NCBI RefSeq assembly: GCF_028583425.1
Contig: NC_072801.1
Coordinates: 14,466,001-14,530,000, forward strand
Direction: 5' to 3'
Length of the DNA: 64,000 nucleotides
DNA from: Eublepharis macularius
Lineage: Eukaryota > Chordata > Lepidosauria > Squamata > Eublepharidae
The notes under the pieces are model-generated. The model was not told the DNA's origin and made no database searches. It worked only from the letters and a program-made list of their open reading frames with translations. A program made the position numbers and the translations under genes. Below are positions 34,319 to 46,097 of the stretch, in pieces (within the stretch, counting starts at the first letter, position 1; every line of letters starts with the position of its first letter).

Positions 34319-34604
34319 CAGGGCTTTTTTTCTGGGAAAAGAGGTGGTGGAACTCAGGACCGCACAATGCCGTCACTTTGGGTCAGCTGGAACAAGGGGG
34401 GAGTTTTTTAGAGTATAAATCGCCCTCTGCGAAAATGGTCACATGGCTCCCTGATCTCTAGACAGAGGGGAGTTGGAGCGGCACAGAGAGCAATCTAAAT
34501 TCCCCTCTGTCTGGAAATCAGGGGGCAGGGCCACCAGCCATGCGACCATTTTCAAGAGGTGCTGTAACTCCGTTCCACCGCATTCCAGCTGAAAAAAAGC
34601 CCTG
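34319..34604. mobile_element. hAT palindromic MITE (family H) inside an older hAT relic
   Basis: Perfect 8-bp duplication CTCATAAA (34311-34318 and 34605-34612). The flanking pieces (CAGCCATTTTGTGGAAGC to the left, GGTTGGGAACCCCTGA to the right) belong to a Charlie-like element related to 3725-4329, so the H element landed inside it. Confidence 0.9.
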
Positions 34605-34978
34605 CTCATAAAGGTTGGGAACCCCTGAAATAGACAACAATGAGTGTGAATATAAGGCGATATCATCTGTTCAAGTTGGTGATACACCCTGATTCCTTTA
34701 ACAAAGAAGGGAAGGCAGAAAGCTCTGCAAAACCCCTTTGGAGAGAAGGCCCCACTTGTCACTTCCCTCCAAGCAAGTTTCCATGCTGAGTTCAAGGGCA
34801 TGCATTCACTGTATTCAGGGCAAAAGGAGAGACCTGTTGGCACGTTAAAGACAAACTGGGGCCACTCAGTTAGATGCTTCTTCAGCTTATGCTAAAGACA
34901 CCCTAGTCTATAAGGTGCCACCAGTCTCTTCTTTTGACCTCATTGCAACAAACCCACATGATGAGCCCATTGGATGTT

Positions 34979-35209
34979 GGTTGTTGTGGCAGCTGTGGCT
35001 GGCATCTTCAGAGGTGTGGCACCAAAAGACAGAGATCTCTCAGTGTCACAGTGACACTGAGAGATCTCTGTCTTTTGTGCTACACCTCTGAAGATGCCAG
35101 CCACAGCTGCTGGCGAAACGTCAGGAACTACAATGCCAAGACCACGGCAATACAGCCCGGAAAACCCACAACAACCATCGTTCTCCGGCCGTGATAGCCT
35201 TCGACAATA
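34979..35209. mobile_element. Penelope-like family-1 terminal repeats, inverted pair
   Basis: A short minus arm (34979-35050) meets a longer plus arm (35051-35209) at CAGTGTCACAG/TGACACTG. Bounded by a perfect 12-bp duplication CCATTGGATGTT (34967-34978 and 35210-35221). Same terminal repeat as 6181-6750 and 63612-64000. No coding part remains. Confidence 0.8.
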
Positions 35210-35361
35210 CCATTGGATGTTATTAGATTTATCTGGAAAACACCCTGGGGTGGGGGATAATTTTGTGTATATTGCTTTTGTCGTGTTGCACAAGATGGCA
35301 TAGACAGAGAATCCCCAGGCACAGCTACTTCTGTCCAGATTCTGTCCAGATTCTGATCTGA

Positions 35362-35563
35362 GAGCCAAGCTATAAGTGACGCCTGACACAGGTTGGACAC
35401 TTGTCAGGTTCCCTCAAGTTTTGATGGGAAATGTAGGCATCCTGGTCTTTCAGCTGTAATGGAGAGCCAAGCTGCAAGACCAGGACGCCTACATTTCCCA
35501 TCAAAACTTGAGGGAAGCTGACAAGTGTCCAACCTGTGTAAGGCGTCACTTGTAGCTTGGCTC
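35362..35563. mobile_element. Palindromic MITE, P2 family, core B
   Basis: Ends GAGCCAAGCTATAAGTGACG and CACTTGTAGCTTGGCTC. The arms contain CCCTCAAGTTTTGATGGG and its complement, unrelated to core A. Confidence 0.8.
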
Positions 35564-36062
35564 TGTGTCAGAGTTATTTATCTTTAGCCAATCTGTTTTG
35601 TCATATATCTTCTCACCATATCCTGGGTCAGTTGTGCTTTAGATGCCACAAGTTGGGTTGCGCGGGTTTCTCAAAACCAGCACAGCGGCTGTTTTAATGA
35701 TTAAAAACGCTCAGGATCCCCGTTCACAATCTTAATAACAGTTTTGGGAGGCTAATTTTTATCAGAAAAAATGTCCCTTGGGGAAAAGGGTCAAACATCT
35801 CTATTGCTATTTTTCTTCTAAACTGACACCAGGATATCTATTGCTGCATCTCCCATACCAAGTCTAGTTTGGCCCCTAAGAAGCCAGAGGGGCTAGCCAT
35901 CTTTTCCTGCTGTCACAGGGAAGTAGGACTTTTTCACCCAGCCCCTCTCACACTTCTGTGCAGAGGTGCCATGTGCTTCTTCGTTTTCATTAGCCTGTTA
36001 TTTTGCTCTGCTTTATTTAACCATTTTCTTCCACTCTGCCTCATTTTCTGCTCTTCCACCAG

Positions 36063-36972
36063 CAGCAGTTTGCGATCCACCCCAGCTCAGCTCTCCAAGT
36101 CACTGGACCACTGGCACGTGGAGCTCCATGCCTGCCCACCCGAAGAACGAGAGAAGAACAATGGCTCTGATGTTTTATCCCCTTTAATCTCAGCTTCAGA
36201 CCATCTCCTTTTGAAGCCCGGCAAAGAACAAGGGGTACGAGACCCAGAGGTGACCACGGTGCTCATTGGGGATTTGTCAAAAACCTTGGAGGAGTATCAG
36301 GAGGTGGAGAAGAAGCTTTCGGACCTGGCGAAAGAGGACACCCCAGCACAGAAACAGCTACGGGAGCAGCTGGTCAAAATCCGGCAGGAACTCTTCCATA
36401 TCCACCAGGCGCTGGAGAAGGCTGCCAAGCCCAGTGAGGGTCCTCTGGATCTCTCCGTAAAAAGGTCCTCCAAAGGTCTAGAGAGATACCACCAGGACAA
36501 GAAAGAGCCCAAGGCTAGCCTTGGTAGTGAGAAGCTCCTGAGCAAAGATCCCAGCTCCGTCAATAGATGTTTAGTGGCAGGGGAGGAGGACGAGTCTCCA
36601 AACTGCCTTCTTGAGCCCCAGAACAAGACTATTGACCTGCTGATCAAGATGAGCCACACGGAGCATCTCCAGAACTCCTCTTCCGACGCCCACCTGGGAG
36701 CTGTGATTAAAGCAGAAGTGCTGCCCCTCAACGTCCCGATAGAACTTAGGCACGTGATGGAGCCCTACTACAGCCGTACCACCAAATGTGAGGCAGATTC
36801 TAGTGTCCTGCTGTGCACAGATGGGAGGCCCAACACCAGCCAAGTACCTTCACTTCCTATGACAGAAGAAGCTCCACTCGGATGTAGGGCCATCCCACGC
36901 TCACTGTCATGTGGTCTGCCCAGTGAGACTGATGGGGTGTGTATCCACAGTCCCTTAAACACAGAACCATGA
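36063..36972 (+). CDS. PRR35: PRR35 coding exon 2 (C-terminal part)
   Basis: Continues PRR35 in phase and ends at TGA 36970-36972. The joined coding sequence is 2532 bases, 843 residues. The block LREQLVKIRQELFHIHQALE (near residues 640-660) aligns with the human PRR35 segment [20 protein letters not shown] and looks like an amphipathic helix. It is followed by EGPLDLSVKR, where PLDLS (36442-36456, near residue 668) fits the PxDLS docking motif for the corepressor CtBP. ZNF750 uses similar PLNLS motifs. The string TTKCEADSSV near residue 780 is also identical to human as I remember it. Together these identify the gene and suggest a repressor-linked role. The role is inferred and untested. Confidence 0.93.
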
Positions 36973-37890
36973 TCCCCTAATTGGTACACGCCCCCCCCTC
37001 CCCCGGGCACTTCTGACTTCTCTGAAAATCCTTTCTCACACTTTTCCTCCCAAGATTTTTAAAAGTCAGAAGCGTATCCCTCTCAGTTACGATAGCTTCT
37101 TGAACTTTGTGCTGTGGGACACGGGTGGTTGGCGAGACATTCTTCTTCCAGATGTTTTGGATGGCACTGCATGCATGAAGACAGCACACATGGGAAAGCG
37201 TCTCTTACTGTGTCCGTCACTTTTCAGATCTTGATATAGTGCAGGAAGTATGGGGAGCTTCTGCTCCACGCTCTCCTCTTATCCTGCTCTGCAAGGTACA
37301 TTTTCCAACATAGTATTCTCTTTGGAACATTGATTTGAAGAAAGGCTTCTAGAGCACAACCCTGAGACCCCTGCATCTGCAAGAACCTCCCCTCCAAGCG
37401 AAATAGAACCTGAACTAATTCAGATAATGGATTTAACTGTAGCTCGCTTGGGCTTTTTAAAAAGAGGAGATGGAGAGGAGGTTTGGAGGTTGCCCTCCGT
37501 TCTGCTGAGAAGCAATTTCTCCTAGACGGGTAATATGAGAATCATCACTGAAAGCATTCCTTCTGCTGAAAACTCTCGGCTGGATCCTTTCAGAACAAAG
37601 CTTGCATTCGGGACCAAACGTTCGCTGCTGGTTTTTTAACCTTCTGATTGGATTCACAGAGTTACTGTTTAAATACCAGGAAACTTAGGGAAAACCTGTT
37701 CACACCAGCCTTGTTAGAACTAAAGCACAACTCTGTGTGTGTGCATGTGTGTAAATCTGAGTATTTTTCTTCCCTGACATTGTTACACAAAGCTCATATC
37801 AATGCCACAAATTTAAACTGAACAGTCATTATCCTGAAGGGACAGAGGGAACTGTAGTTTAGCATAAGTTACAGGTCCATCAGTCCACTT
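36973..37890 (+). other. Probable PRR35 3' UTR and intergenic sequence
   Basis: Nonrepetitive sequence after the PRR35 stop. No AATAAA signal was found in this stretch, so the end of the 3' UTR is not set. No other feature is recognised. Confidence 0.3.
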
Positions 37891-37891
37891 A

Positions 37892-38010
37892 GGGCTAAGC
37901 TACAAGTGACGAATGACACTTGAACGGCAAGTGAACAGACTCACGTGTATTCCTTCCTGTTCATTTGCCCTCCACTTGCACGGAGTCATTCGTCACTTGT
38001 AGTTTGGCCC
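37892..38010. mobile_element. P2 core-A MITE, internally deleted
   Basis: Left end GGGCTAAGCTACAAGTGACG and right end CACTTGTAGTTTGGCCC are present, but most of the right arm is lost, so it no longer folds. Flanks TTA/ATA. Confidence 0.7.
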
Positions 38011-39190
38011 ATAGACTGTAAGTGTCTCCAATGAGGCAAATAGTAAATAGTTCCCTGGGGCCATTTCAGGTCACCCCATGCGCCCTGGTCCTGTTCTGAA
38101 TTGGGCCTGCAAGTTCCTGAAAAAGTAAGCTTTTAAAAAATTACTGGGAGTTCCGTGCTGGGTGGACAAGGGTAATCAATTCTCAGAAACTCTTGGTCTA
38201 TGCTCCGCTGCACTCGCCTGCTTCCCTCTACTACGGGGCTGCTCCCCAAAAGTCCCGCTTCAGGCCAAAATCGAGATTGGAAGTAACGGTAGAGTGCTTC
38301 CGGTGAAGGGGGTGGGAGATCCAGTAGTGGTTGTTGTACAAACTGCTGGTCCGTACTGGAAGTGACTGCAGCCCCCGTTGGAGATAATGGAGGTGGCGGC
38401 GGAATCCCCTGATTCCCGTTCATGCGTCCTAGCCTCTGGGCGGCGTCAAGTCCGTGCCACGTATGTTCGTGGTCGCAAAATTGCTCTCCATTCCCTCTCT
38501 GGAGGTGGTGTGGAGCTCTTGATCTTCTTGTTTCAAGTGTCATATTCTTACAGGTTGCATTACAAGTACTACATTTGCTCCTGAGCATAGGGAAAAAGTG
38601 CAAGGCATATAAGTGATATATAAAAGTAATATATAAAATCCTTTTCTTCAAATCTATATCCATCAAGACAGAACCCAGGACAAACCTGGGAAGAGCACTA
38701 TGTGTAGTGAGGCCTTCACTAGTCTCAGGATTCTTTGGTGCAGGTGCCATAACAGTTAAAGCAACCATACATCTGTTGCGCAGATTTGCCCAATGGCGCC
38801 ATCACATTCCCCTGCCCTCCCTTATTCCAAATACCAGATGATGCTCTTGTCTCTAGGTCATGAAACTTGACCTAGAAGGCCCTGTGATGAGGGGATGGAA
38901 AGGGAGAATAGGTGGACCCACCGTGAGACTGAACATCAGCATTGCATCACTGGCTTGGTGATGGCTATCCTACGTGTAGCAATACAAGAGTGTGACTGTC
39001 ATGTTGCGCAAGAAGTGCTTGCTGTTTGTTTTCTTGAACATAGTGGGAGGAGCAAGGATGCCTTTTGCAAACCATCGGTGGCGGAAGGTATTTTGGGTAG
39101 AAAAGCCTTCTCAAAGGTGTACAGCAGAAGGGAAATGAGAGTTTGCAGGTATTGTTTTCCTCCCAGACAGGCCCAGTGCCACCATTGAGG
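38011..39190. other. Intergenic, nothing recognised
   Basis: A 211-codon minus-strand open frame (38768-38133) has a proline-rich middle but no domain, conserved family match or splice context. It is not called a gene. Confidence 0.35.
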
Positions 39191-39194
39191 CCAT

Positions 39195-39560
39195 GAGACA
39201 GGGGCCGCGGGTGCCGCGGGGCCGGAGGGGGTGCCGGGGGCGGAGGCATGTGCCACAGAACTGGTGTGCCTGGCCCGTGCCGCCTGCAGCCAGCCCCACA
39301 CGGCAGCCACACGCCCCTGGGAGGACGTAGCAGCCACGGGCCAGGGACGGCAGGGAGCCAGGGTGGCATGCGGAGTGCGGGCAGCCTCCTCACGCCACCC
39401 CAGCTACATGCCAGCCAATGGCCCTGGCTTTACTGCATGATGATGTCATCATGCAGTCTGGGGCGCGCGCATGCGCACTCTGCACACGCGCATGAAAGGG
39501 TGGCCACAGGCGCCAGAAACCCTGGCGCCGGCGGTGCTCCCAGAAAAGGGGCCAGAAGTA
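39195..39560. repeat. GC-rich CpG-dense repeat, copy 1
   Basis: Very high GC with GCCGCGGGTGCCGCGGGG, ATGTGCCACAGAACTGG and the near-palindrome GATGATGTCATCATG followed by GGCGCGCGCATGCGC. Shares these words with 47870-48240. It is a repeat and not the CpG island of a gene, because both copies lack exon signals. Confidence 0.6.
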
Positions 39561-39696
39561 ATAAAATGCATGCTAATGTTGTCATGGAGATGCTACAGAA
39601 GAGGGAGGGATCTTGGGTGATCCTTAATGCAGGTGCCGATTGGAACTGTTGGGAAAAGTAATACGCAGGAGATGAGCCAGCCTAACTGAAAGCAGA

Positions 39697-39936
39697 AGAC
39701 ATTTTTCACGTCTCGGCATAGCGCTAAACTCATGGAACGAGGGCATCTTCATGGCGCGGTTTCTGATGTCATCACGTGATGACATCAGAAATTGTGCCAT
39801 GAAGACGCCCTCGTTCCATGAGTTTAGCGCTATGCCGAGACATGTGATGTCATCGCGCGATGACATCAGAAATTGCGCCATGAAGACGCCCTTGTCCTGT
39901 GAGTTTAGCACTATGCCGAGACATGTCAAAACGGCC
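39697..39936. mobile_element. P1-type palindromic MITE with a third arm
   Basis: A left arm, its inverted partner, then a second direct copy of that partner: the segment from GATGACATCAG to GCCGAGACATG occurs at 39779-39843 and 39857-39927. The two centres are perfect 24-bp palindromes of TGATGTCATC type (39757-39780 and 39846-39869), with CRE-like TGACATCA. Right end AAAACGGCC is of P1 type. No target duplication found. Confidence 0.65.
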
Positions 39937-39939
39937 ATG

Positions 39940-41490
39940 GGGAAGTCACTGGCCTGCCCACATCACTGACTGGTAGCCAACATCACGTTTCACTGGAAGT
40001 AGTCGTTGTCTGATGAACCACTTGATTTATGAGCCGACCCCCCACCCCTCACTACCTCCACCGTTCCTGCCCGTTACACTGCCGCCCCTGAAATGCAGCC
40101 GCCACTCAGACACGTACCTGCACAGATGCGGGGGTGACTCTAAGTTGCACCTATGTCAACCGTGGACAATCCCAGGTGAGCAACTTCTGTGTGCTAAATT
40201 AATTTATTTATAATGGGGGGAACGGTGCTTTGGGGGGTGGAGGAGGGAAGATACGGGGATGGGGGAGGGATAAAGAGTAATTCATGTGTTATTTATTGTC
40301 CATGGTTCTAAGAATGTAAAAAATTAAAATGGTTGAAAGTGGATGTTCTTCTCGTCTTTTCCCCCCTCTCTAATTATGTTTCCCAGGGAAGCGCTTACAA
40401 ATGAGAGTGCGCAACTAAGGACTGTTACTTCACCAACGTTCCTTTTAAATCAGGCCTTCTACTCTTGACTTTCTCTGTTGTTTCTCTGTGCCCTTCCTCT
40501 TTCACTCTTATCCCCCACTCTTCCTGCCCTATGGTTTCCTACCTTTCTTTTTAAGAACACTTAACAGTCATTCCACACATTCATAGACAGCCCATGCTCC
40601 AAACTGCAGCCCATCAAACAGCTTTCTTCATTCACTAGCTCTTCAAAATTAAAATTACCAGTTCTGGCTTGGGAAAATCCTGGAGAGTAGAGGGCAGTGC
40701 TTGGAGAGGGCATTGTTTGGGAATCAAAAGGAGCTCGGCAGGGATTTGATATAACTTTAGGACTTCTGTTTCTCTTAGACTCTATGGTATACCTCTTAAG
40801 TTGACATTTCCTCCAGGCAAGTTGATCTCTGTAATCTGGAGATCAGTAATAATTCCAGGAGAACTCCAGGTGCCACCTGGAGATAGGTAGGTAACCCTAT
40901 TCAGAATGCTTGAATGCTCCCTGACAAGAGTAGTCCTTAATGAGTTGACTAGGCAAGTGTTTGTCTGAGCCTTGGGCACCAAAGGTGCATTGGCACAAAA
41001 ATTGAAATTAGTGGGCTTTTGGCTGGCTAGCAGCGGTCAGTGATCCACCCCTTTTTTCCCAGAATCCATGACCTGTACATGTGCTTCTACAGGACTGGAA
41101 GAATTCCAGATTCAACCAACGCCACCTAATTACTTTCTCCGGATCACGTACTTCTTATATCAAGATAGCTTACAATTGGAAAGATCTGCCTTGCGCTCCA
41201 GGCCCAAGAACTATTTCTCTAGCCCCGGTAAAAAAAAAAAAACTGCAGTGCAGTCCCATGAGTCATGAAAGAAAAAAATATCTATTATTTCTGAAACATC
41301 ACAAACAGATCAAATTATGGTAACAGACTCATCACCTAGAATATGACCCACTGGATGGCTAGAACCTTGTAAAGTGGACCGCCAGCACCCCACCCCGTGA
41401 CTGGCCCCTACTCAAAGAGTCCCTTCTTTTACTTTTTCAAACAAAGATTTGCTATACTTGAACAGCAGGATTTGCACCCGGTGGCACCTC
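39940..41490. other. Intergenic, mostly unassigned
   Basis: Contains a decayed minus-strand AGGGTTGCCA-type piece at 40790-40902 (AATCTGGAGATCAG, GGTGCCACCTGGAG). Nothing coding seen. Confidence 0.35.
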
Positions 41491-41491
41491 A

Positions 41492-41682
41492 GAGCCAAGC
41501 TACAAGTGATGAATTACACTTGTGTGGCAAGTGAACAGACTCACGTGTATTCCTCCCTGTTCACTTGCCATTCCCTTGCGCTCCACTTGATCAAGTAGAT
41601 CAATGGCAAGTGAACAGGGAGGAATACACGTGAGTCTGTTCACTTGCCACGCAAGTGTCATTCATCACTTGTAGCTTGGTTC
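41492..41682. mobile_element. Palindromic MITE, P2 family, core A
   Basis: Ends GAGCCAAGCTACAAGTGATG and CACTTGTAGCTTGGTTC, flanks TCA/TTA. Full-length arms. Confidence 0.8.
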
Positions 41683-43537
41683 TTAGATACCAACAAGATT
41701 TTCAGGGTGTAAGCTTACGAAAGTCAGGGTTCCCTTTAGACACGAGCGGGAATGGAGATCTTTGAGCCTTTATATCTCAGCCAAAAGGTAGGTGGGGTGT
41801 TACAAGGGAGGGCATCAGGTACAATGCAGCTTGATTGGTGCAGAAATTAGCATCTGTAGTGAGATAAGAATCCTAAATCTCAGCCGGGGGAGGGGGCAGT
41901 GTTCTGAATTTATGAATGAACTCCATTTCAGCAATTTCCTGTTGTAATTGCCCCTTGAAATTTCTCTGACTAAGAACAGCCACTTTTAGGGCAGCAATGG
42001 AATGTCCAAGAAGATTAAAATGTTCTCCCACTGGTTTTTGTGTGTTGTGATTTTTAATGTCAGATTTATGTCAATTTATTCTTTTGTGTAGAGACTGACC
42101 TGCTTGTCCACCTAATTGTGCTTCATTGTACCTTTACATGCTGCTGCCCTCCCTTGTGAACACCCCACCCACCTTTGCCTGGGATATAAAGGCTCAGGGA
42201 TTTCCATTCCTACTCACGTATGAGGGGAGCTCTGACGCTCGAAAGCTGACACTCTGATTATTATTGTTGGTCTCTAAGGTACCACTGGACTCAAATCCTG
42301 CTGTTCTACTACAGACCAACATGGCTACCCATCTAAAGTTATACTGGAATTTCCTTTCTCTGGAAAACTAAGGGTTACAGTACATTCTCCGTTGTCCGAT
42401 CATTCATAATCTGATCAAGTCTTCGCCAACAGCTGGGAGCAAAAAACAAACAGCATTTACAAATATTGTATCATTAGCTTTTGCATTTTGAGACTCCAAA
42501 AGGCAAGGGGGAAGACTCCTCCCCCCTTCAGTACAGTTGCCAAGTCTGGGGTGGTAAATTCTTGGTTTTGGGGGTGGAGCCTCGGGAAGCCAGTGGGGGA
42601 GGGAATGAGGAAGGCTCGCCAGCATTGCACTCTGGCATCACTTTGGTAGCAAAACTCGAGTCTGGCCACCCTGATGAGATGATGCCACTTTCAGCTTTGC
42701 GCGAGAACCAATGTTGCTCGTTGACACAGGCAAGCCTGCCCAACCCCAATTTCTCCCAGTAGGTTGCCAGCTGCAGCTGGTTACTTTCCTATGTTTTGAT
42801 GTGAAATAACTTTCCAGATTTGTTGTCTTTGACCTCTGCCATGAGAGAGGGGTGAGCAGCCATAGTACCAGTTATGCATACGTGCCAACGTAAGACAACT
42901 TGGCCAAGGTCACTTGGGAGTCCAGAAGCAAATCGGGAACAGAAAAACTCCTGCAGGGCTGGACCTTCTACCTTGTTCCTTTTGCTTATCTTATCCAGTC
43001 AGGGGTGGAGATTAGAAACAGCGAGGACATAGCCGCCAGGCAGACAAAACTAGGGAGAAATTAGCTTTTCCTGGTATAAGCAGGGTTTGGGGGCGTGGAA
43101 CTAAGATTTCAAGTTCAAAAGGTGAAAGCATTTTCCTTAGTGTTTAAATAATTGGATGGGAGATGAAGAACTTGCAGGTCTTATCAGGACTAGAATCTGA
43201 CCCTCCGGGTGCACCGCTCGCTCCAGTGCTAGTCCCATTACACGGTTATTTGGCCAACCTAAAGGCATCTGATAGCTAGCTGTTACTCCTCCGTTACGGG
43301 CAGCCTCACTGATATGCATCTGGGTTGGTCTCAGGTGAACGAAGAAGGAAACTCTCCTCTTTTTGAGCTCCCACATCAGGGAGGTGCCCTGTGCCTCCTG
43401 GAGCACACAAATGGGCCAAATCCAACCCATTCAATGGGCTCGGTGAAGGGTTATGGGATGTCTGCAAGGATCCCTCTGAAAGCTCAGGTTCTTGAAAAGC
43501 CAGGCGCTGAAATGGAAGGAGAGGCTATAGCATTAAT
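41683..43537. other. Intergenic with a diverged Penelope repeat
   Basis: 42225-42330 is a diverged family-2 repeat (CTGACGCTCGAAAGCTG, CTCTAAGGTACCACTGGAC, GACCAACATGGCTACCC). The rest shows no gene. 42530-42780 has decayed MITE words (AGTTGCCAAGTCTGG). Confidence 0.4.
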
Positions 43538-43783
43538 CAGGGATTTTTTTCTGGGAAAAGAGGCGGTGGAACTCAGTGGGTTGCCCTCGGAGAAAATGGT
43601 CACATGGCTGGTGGCCCCGCCCCCTGATCTCCAGACAGAGGGGAGTTGAGATTGCCCTCCGCTGGAGGGCAATCTCAACTCCCCTCTGCCTGGAGATCAG
43701 GGGGCGGAGCCACCAGCCATGTGACCATTTTCAAGAGGTTCTGGAACTCCGTCCTACCATGTTCCAGCTGAAAAAAAGCCCTG
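43538..43783. mobile_element. hAT palindromic MITE (family H)
   Basis: Complete short form. Its centre reads ATTGCCCTCCGCTGGAGGGC, so the arms nearly touch. Flanks GCATTAAT/GCACCAAT agree at six of eight bases. Confidence 0.8.
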
Positions 43784-44960
43784 GCACCAATTCTTGCAAC
43801 AGCCCCCTAAGTTAGGCCACAATCTCTGCATTGCAAATGGGTATGGGGGAGACAGGGGCAGAGAATGAGGTCCACAGTGAGTTTGTGATTTGAACTAGTG
43901 ATCTGGTTTGCTGCTGTGTGACGCTGCCCCTTAAAGGAGTGTAGCAGAGGGCCTTGAATCTGGTGTGTGCTTCTAATGGAACCAGGGCTAGTAGTCCACA
44001 GAGACTAGAGAGTATTGGACTTGGCTCTATGAGACCTAGTTCCTACTTGGCCAGGAAGCTCACTTGGTGACCTTGGGCCATCAATCTCAGTCTAACCTAC
44101 CTCACAAAGGTGTTGTGTTGGGAGAAGTGGTGGTGAGAACCATTGGAGGAAGAGCTCAATAAAAAGGTATCTAGGTAGGTCAAGAAGACCGAGAAATGCC
44201 CTTAGTAAAGACAAAACTGCAATATATCTGAAAGTCCAGATGCCTTTGTCCAAAAGAGAGTGTCCTGTGCAACGTAAGTTTTATAGGATCAGAACAGAAA
44301 AAAGCATGGTTTTGGTCCTTCCTCCTTGGTTTTGGTCCTTCCTCCTTGTGCTTCTAAGAGCACAAGAGAAGCCTTTTCCGAATGTAGTCAGAAAAGGTGC
44401 ATTTATGATTAAGAAAGGACCCATTCTTGCAGTGGGATCAAAAATCAGAATATAACCTCCTATGCTCGCTCATGCACATGCTGCATAGCACCCTTGAGAC
44501 CCCTTTTGTGCTCTTTTTTTTGCAAATGAGCCATTTCTAAATTAGTTCCATTTAGTCAACATGGGCTTTTACAATCAAATGGCAGGCGTGGGAAGAAAAG
44601 AAAGAAAATGCTGATCAGTGTGCAAGCTAACTTTTGGAGGAGTCCTCAGATGTTGCTCACAGTGAGTCTCTCTACACTGTATAAAGGATTTTTAAAAAAA
44701 GGAAGGCAGTCACACAATGAAAGAAATCTTAATTCATATTATTCAATGAATGGGTTAATTAAATCTGCATACATTTGCAAATGAGAGAGAACTGTTTTAA
44801 AGAAAAGTGTATGCTCTAGTTATGCTTAGACTATGCACACAGCAGGAATCTTCTGGGCGCCAAACTACACAGGACTGGTCCTTCATATACATTTTTATCT
44901 TTAAGATGACAGCAGGGTGGGGGGAGAACTGAGTATGGATTAGGGCCAAAGTGTCCGGAA
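43784..44960. other. Intergenic, nothing firmly recognised
   Basis: 44020-44150 resembles a tRNA-SINE body (CTTGGTGACCTTGGGCCATC, ACCTACCTCACAAAGG). No gene or RNA gene seen. Confidence 0.35.
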
Positions 44961-44965
44961 AGCAG

Positions 44966-45177
44966 GGCCAATTCCAGATGACTAACCTTAAGGCGCTTCA
45001 TGCCGCCCTCTTCTGGATCGCGACGGGGAAAATGCGAAATAGCGCGTTTCCTCGCGCGAGTTTTGTGCGACGACGCGCAAAACTTGCGTGAGGAAACGCG
45101 ATATTTCGCATTTTCCCCGTCATGATCTGGAAGAGGGCGGCATGAAGCGCCTTAAGGTTAGTCATCTGGAATCGGCC
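44966..45177. mobile_element. Palindromic MITE, GGCC-end family (P1), CpG-dense core
   Basis: Ends GGCCAATTCCAGATG and CATCTGGAATCGGCC. Perfect 3-bp duplication CAG (44963-44965 and 45178-45180). The core (GCGCGTTTCCTCGCGCGAG and complement) is full of CpG pairs and differs from all other P1 cores except for a resemblance to 51039. Confidence 0.9.
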
Positions 45178-45602
45178 CAGGTATTAACTCTCTCTGTCCC
45201 AGTACTGTTTCTTTGATTGAAACTGCCCCTTTCCATCTGTTTTCTAGCCCCAGGAAGGAAAAAAAGATGGGTATTAATTTCAGTCTTTGTTTCCTTACCT
45301 GGACAAAAAGCCGCACTGGAAGGAAAGGGAAGTGAATAAACATTCCTCTTCCGTTGCTCAGGAATCTTTCATGCAAATTGCAGGTGTAGATTTCATACTT
45401 TCATTAAAAAAATTGCACATGTTGCATTGCTCTGGAAGTGGCTTCTAATTTGTGATATTTTTAGGCCATCTATAATGACACAGTGTCCAGTAAGCATGCA
45501 GGGTATGTCCTCACAGGCAGCATTTTCTTGTTTTCCATGCATCAGGGAGCAATATTGGAACCCAAGAGTCCAGAAGAAAATCTGTCATGGTGTGGTCGCA
45601 GG

Positions 45603-45860
45603 CAGGGCTTTTTTTCCAGCGGGAATGCGGTGGAACGGAGTTCCAGAACCTCTTGAAAATGGTCACATGGCTGGTGGCCCCGCCCCCTGATCTCCAGACA
45701 GAGGGGAGTTGAGATTGCCCTTCGCACCATGCGGTGCAGAGGGCAATCTAAATTCCCTCCTGTCTGGAGATCAGGGGGCAGGGCCACCAGCCATGTGACC
45801 ATTTACTCTGAGGACCACCCACTGAGTTCCCCCACCTCTTTTCCCAGAAGAAAAGCCCTG
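45603..45860. mobile_element. hAT palindromic MITE (family H)
   Basis: Complete, with perfect 8-bp duplication GTCGCAGG (45595-45602 and 45861-45868). Confidence 0.9.
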
Positions 45861-46097
45861 GTCGCAGGCATACTGATTTCTATTCTGTCCTTGGAGGATG
45901 AGCGAGAGCAGAGGTGAGTCCAGGGACCCAATCTAGTCCTCGAGGAGCTTGTCTGTTTGACGGGAGCATCGTCTAGTTGGCCAACTGGCCTGAAAAAACC
46001 ACTCAAGGACCGCTGAGAAGAACCACTGGGCTCAAGGGCCAACAGGGCTTGGAGACAGGAAGCATCAACATCCAACTCAACAAAGTAGGCAGCAACT

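Larger units (their letters stand above)
34187..36062 (+). other. PRR35: PRR35 intron, repeat-filled
   Basis: Phase-2 intron from GTATTG (34187) to the acceptor after CTCTTCCACCAG. Three in-phase acceptors (exon start 36063, 36066 or 36069) are offered by a CAGCAGCAG run, so one- or two-residue NAGNAG variants are possible. The intron contains a Charlie-like hAT relic, an H-family MITE, a Penelope repeat pair and a P2B MITE. Confidence 0.75.

Noticed and set aside
35869-36062. N-terminal extension of the PRR35 second exon reading frame
   Set aside because: Open by chance. The translated stretch is hydrophobic and unlike PRR35, and a good polypyrimidine tract and acceptor end at 36062.
38133-38768. 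211-codon open frame on the minus strand with a proline run
   Set aside because: No conserved domain or neighbour support, and it lies among repeats on the strand opposite to the genes. The proline run comes from a GGT/GGC-rich stretch.
39195-39560. CpG island promoter
   Set aside because: A related copy exists at 47870-48240 and no donor or conserved promoter motif follows, so it is treated as a repeat.
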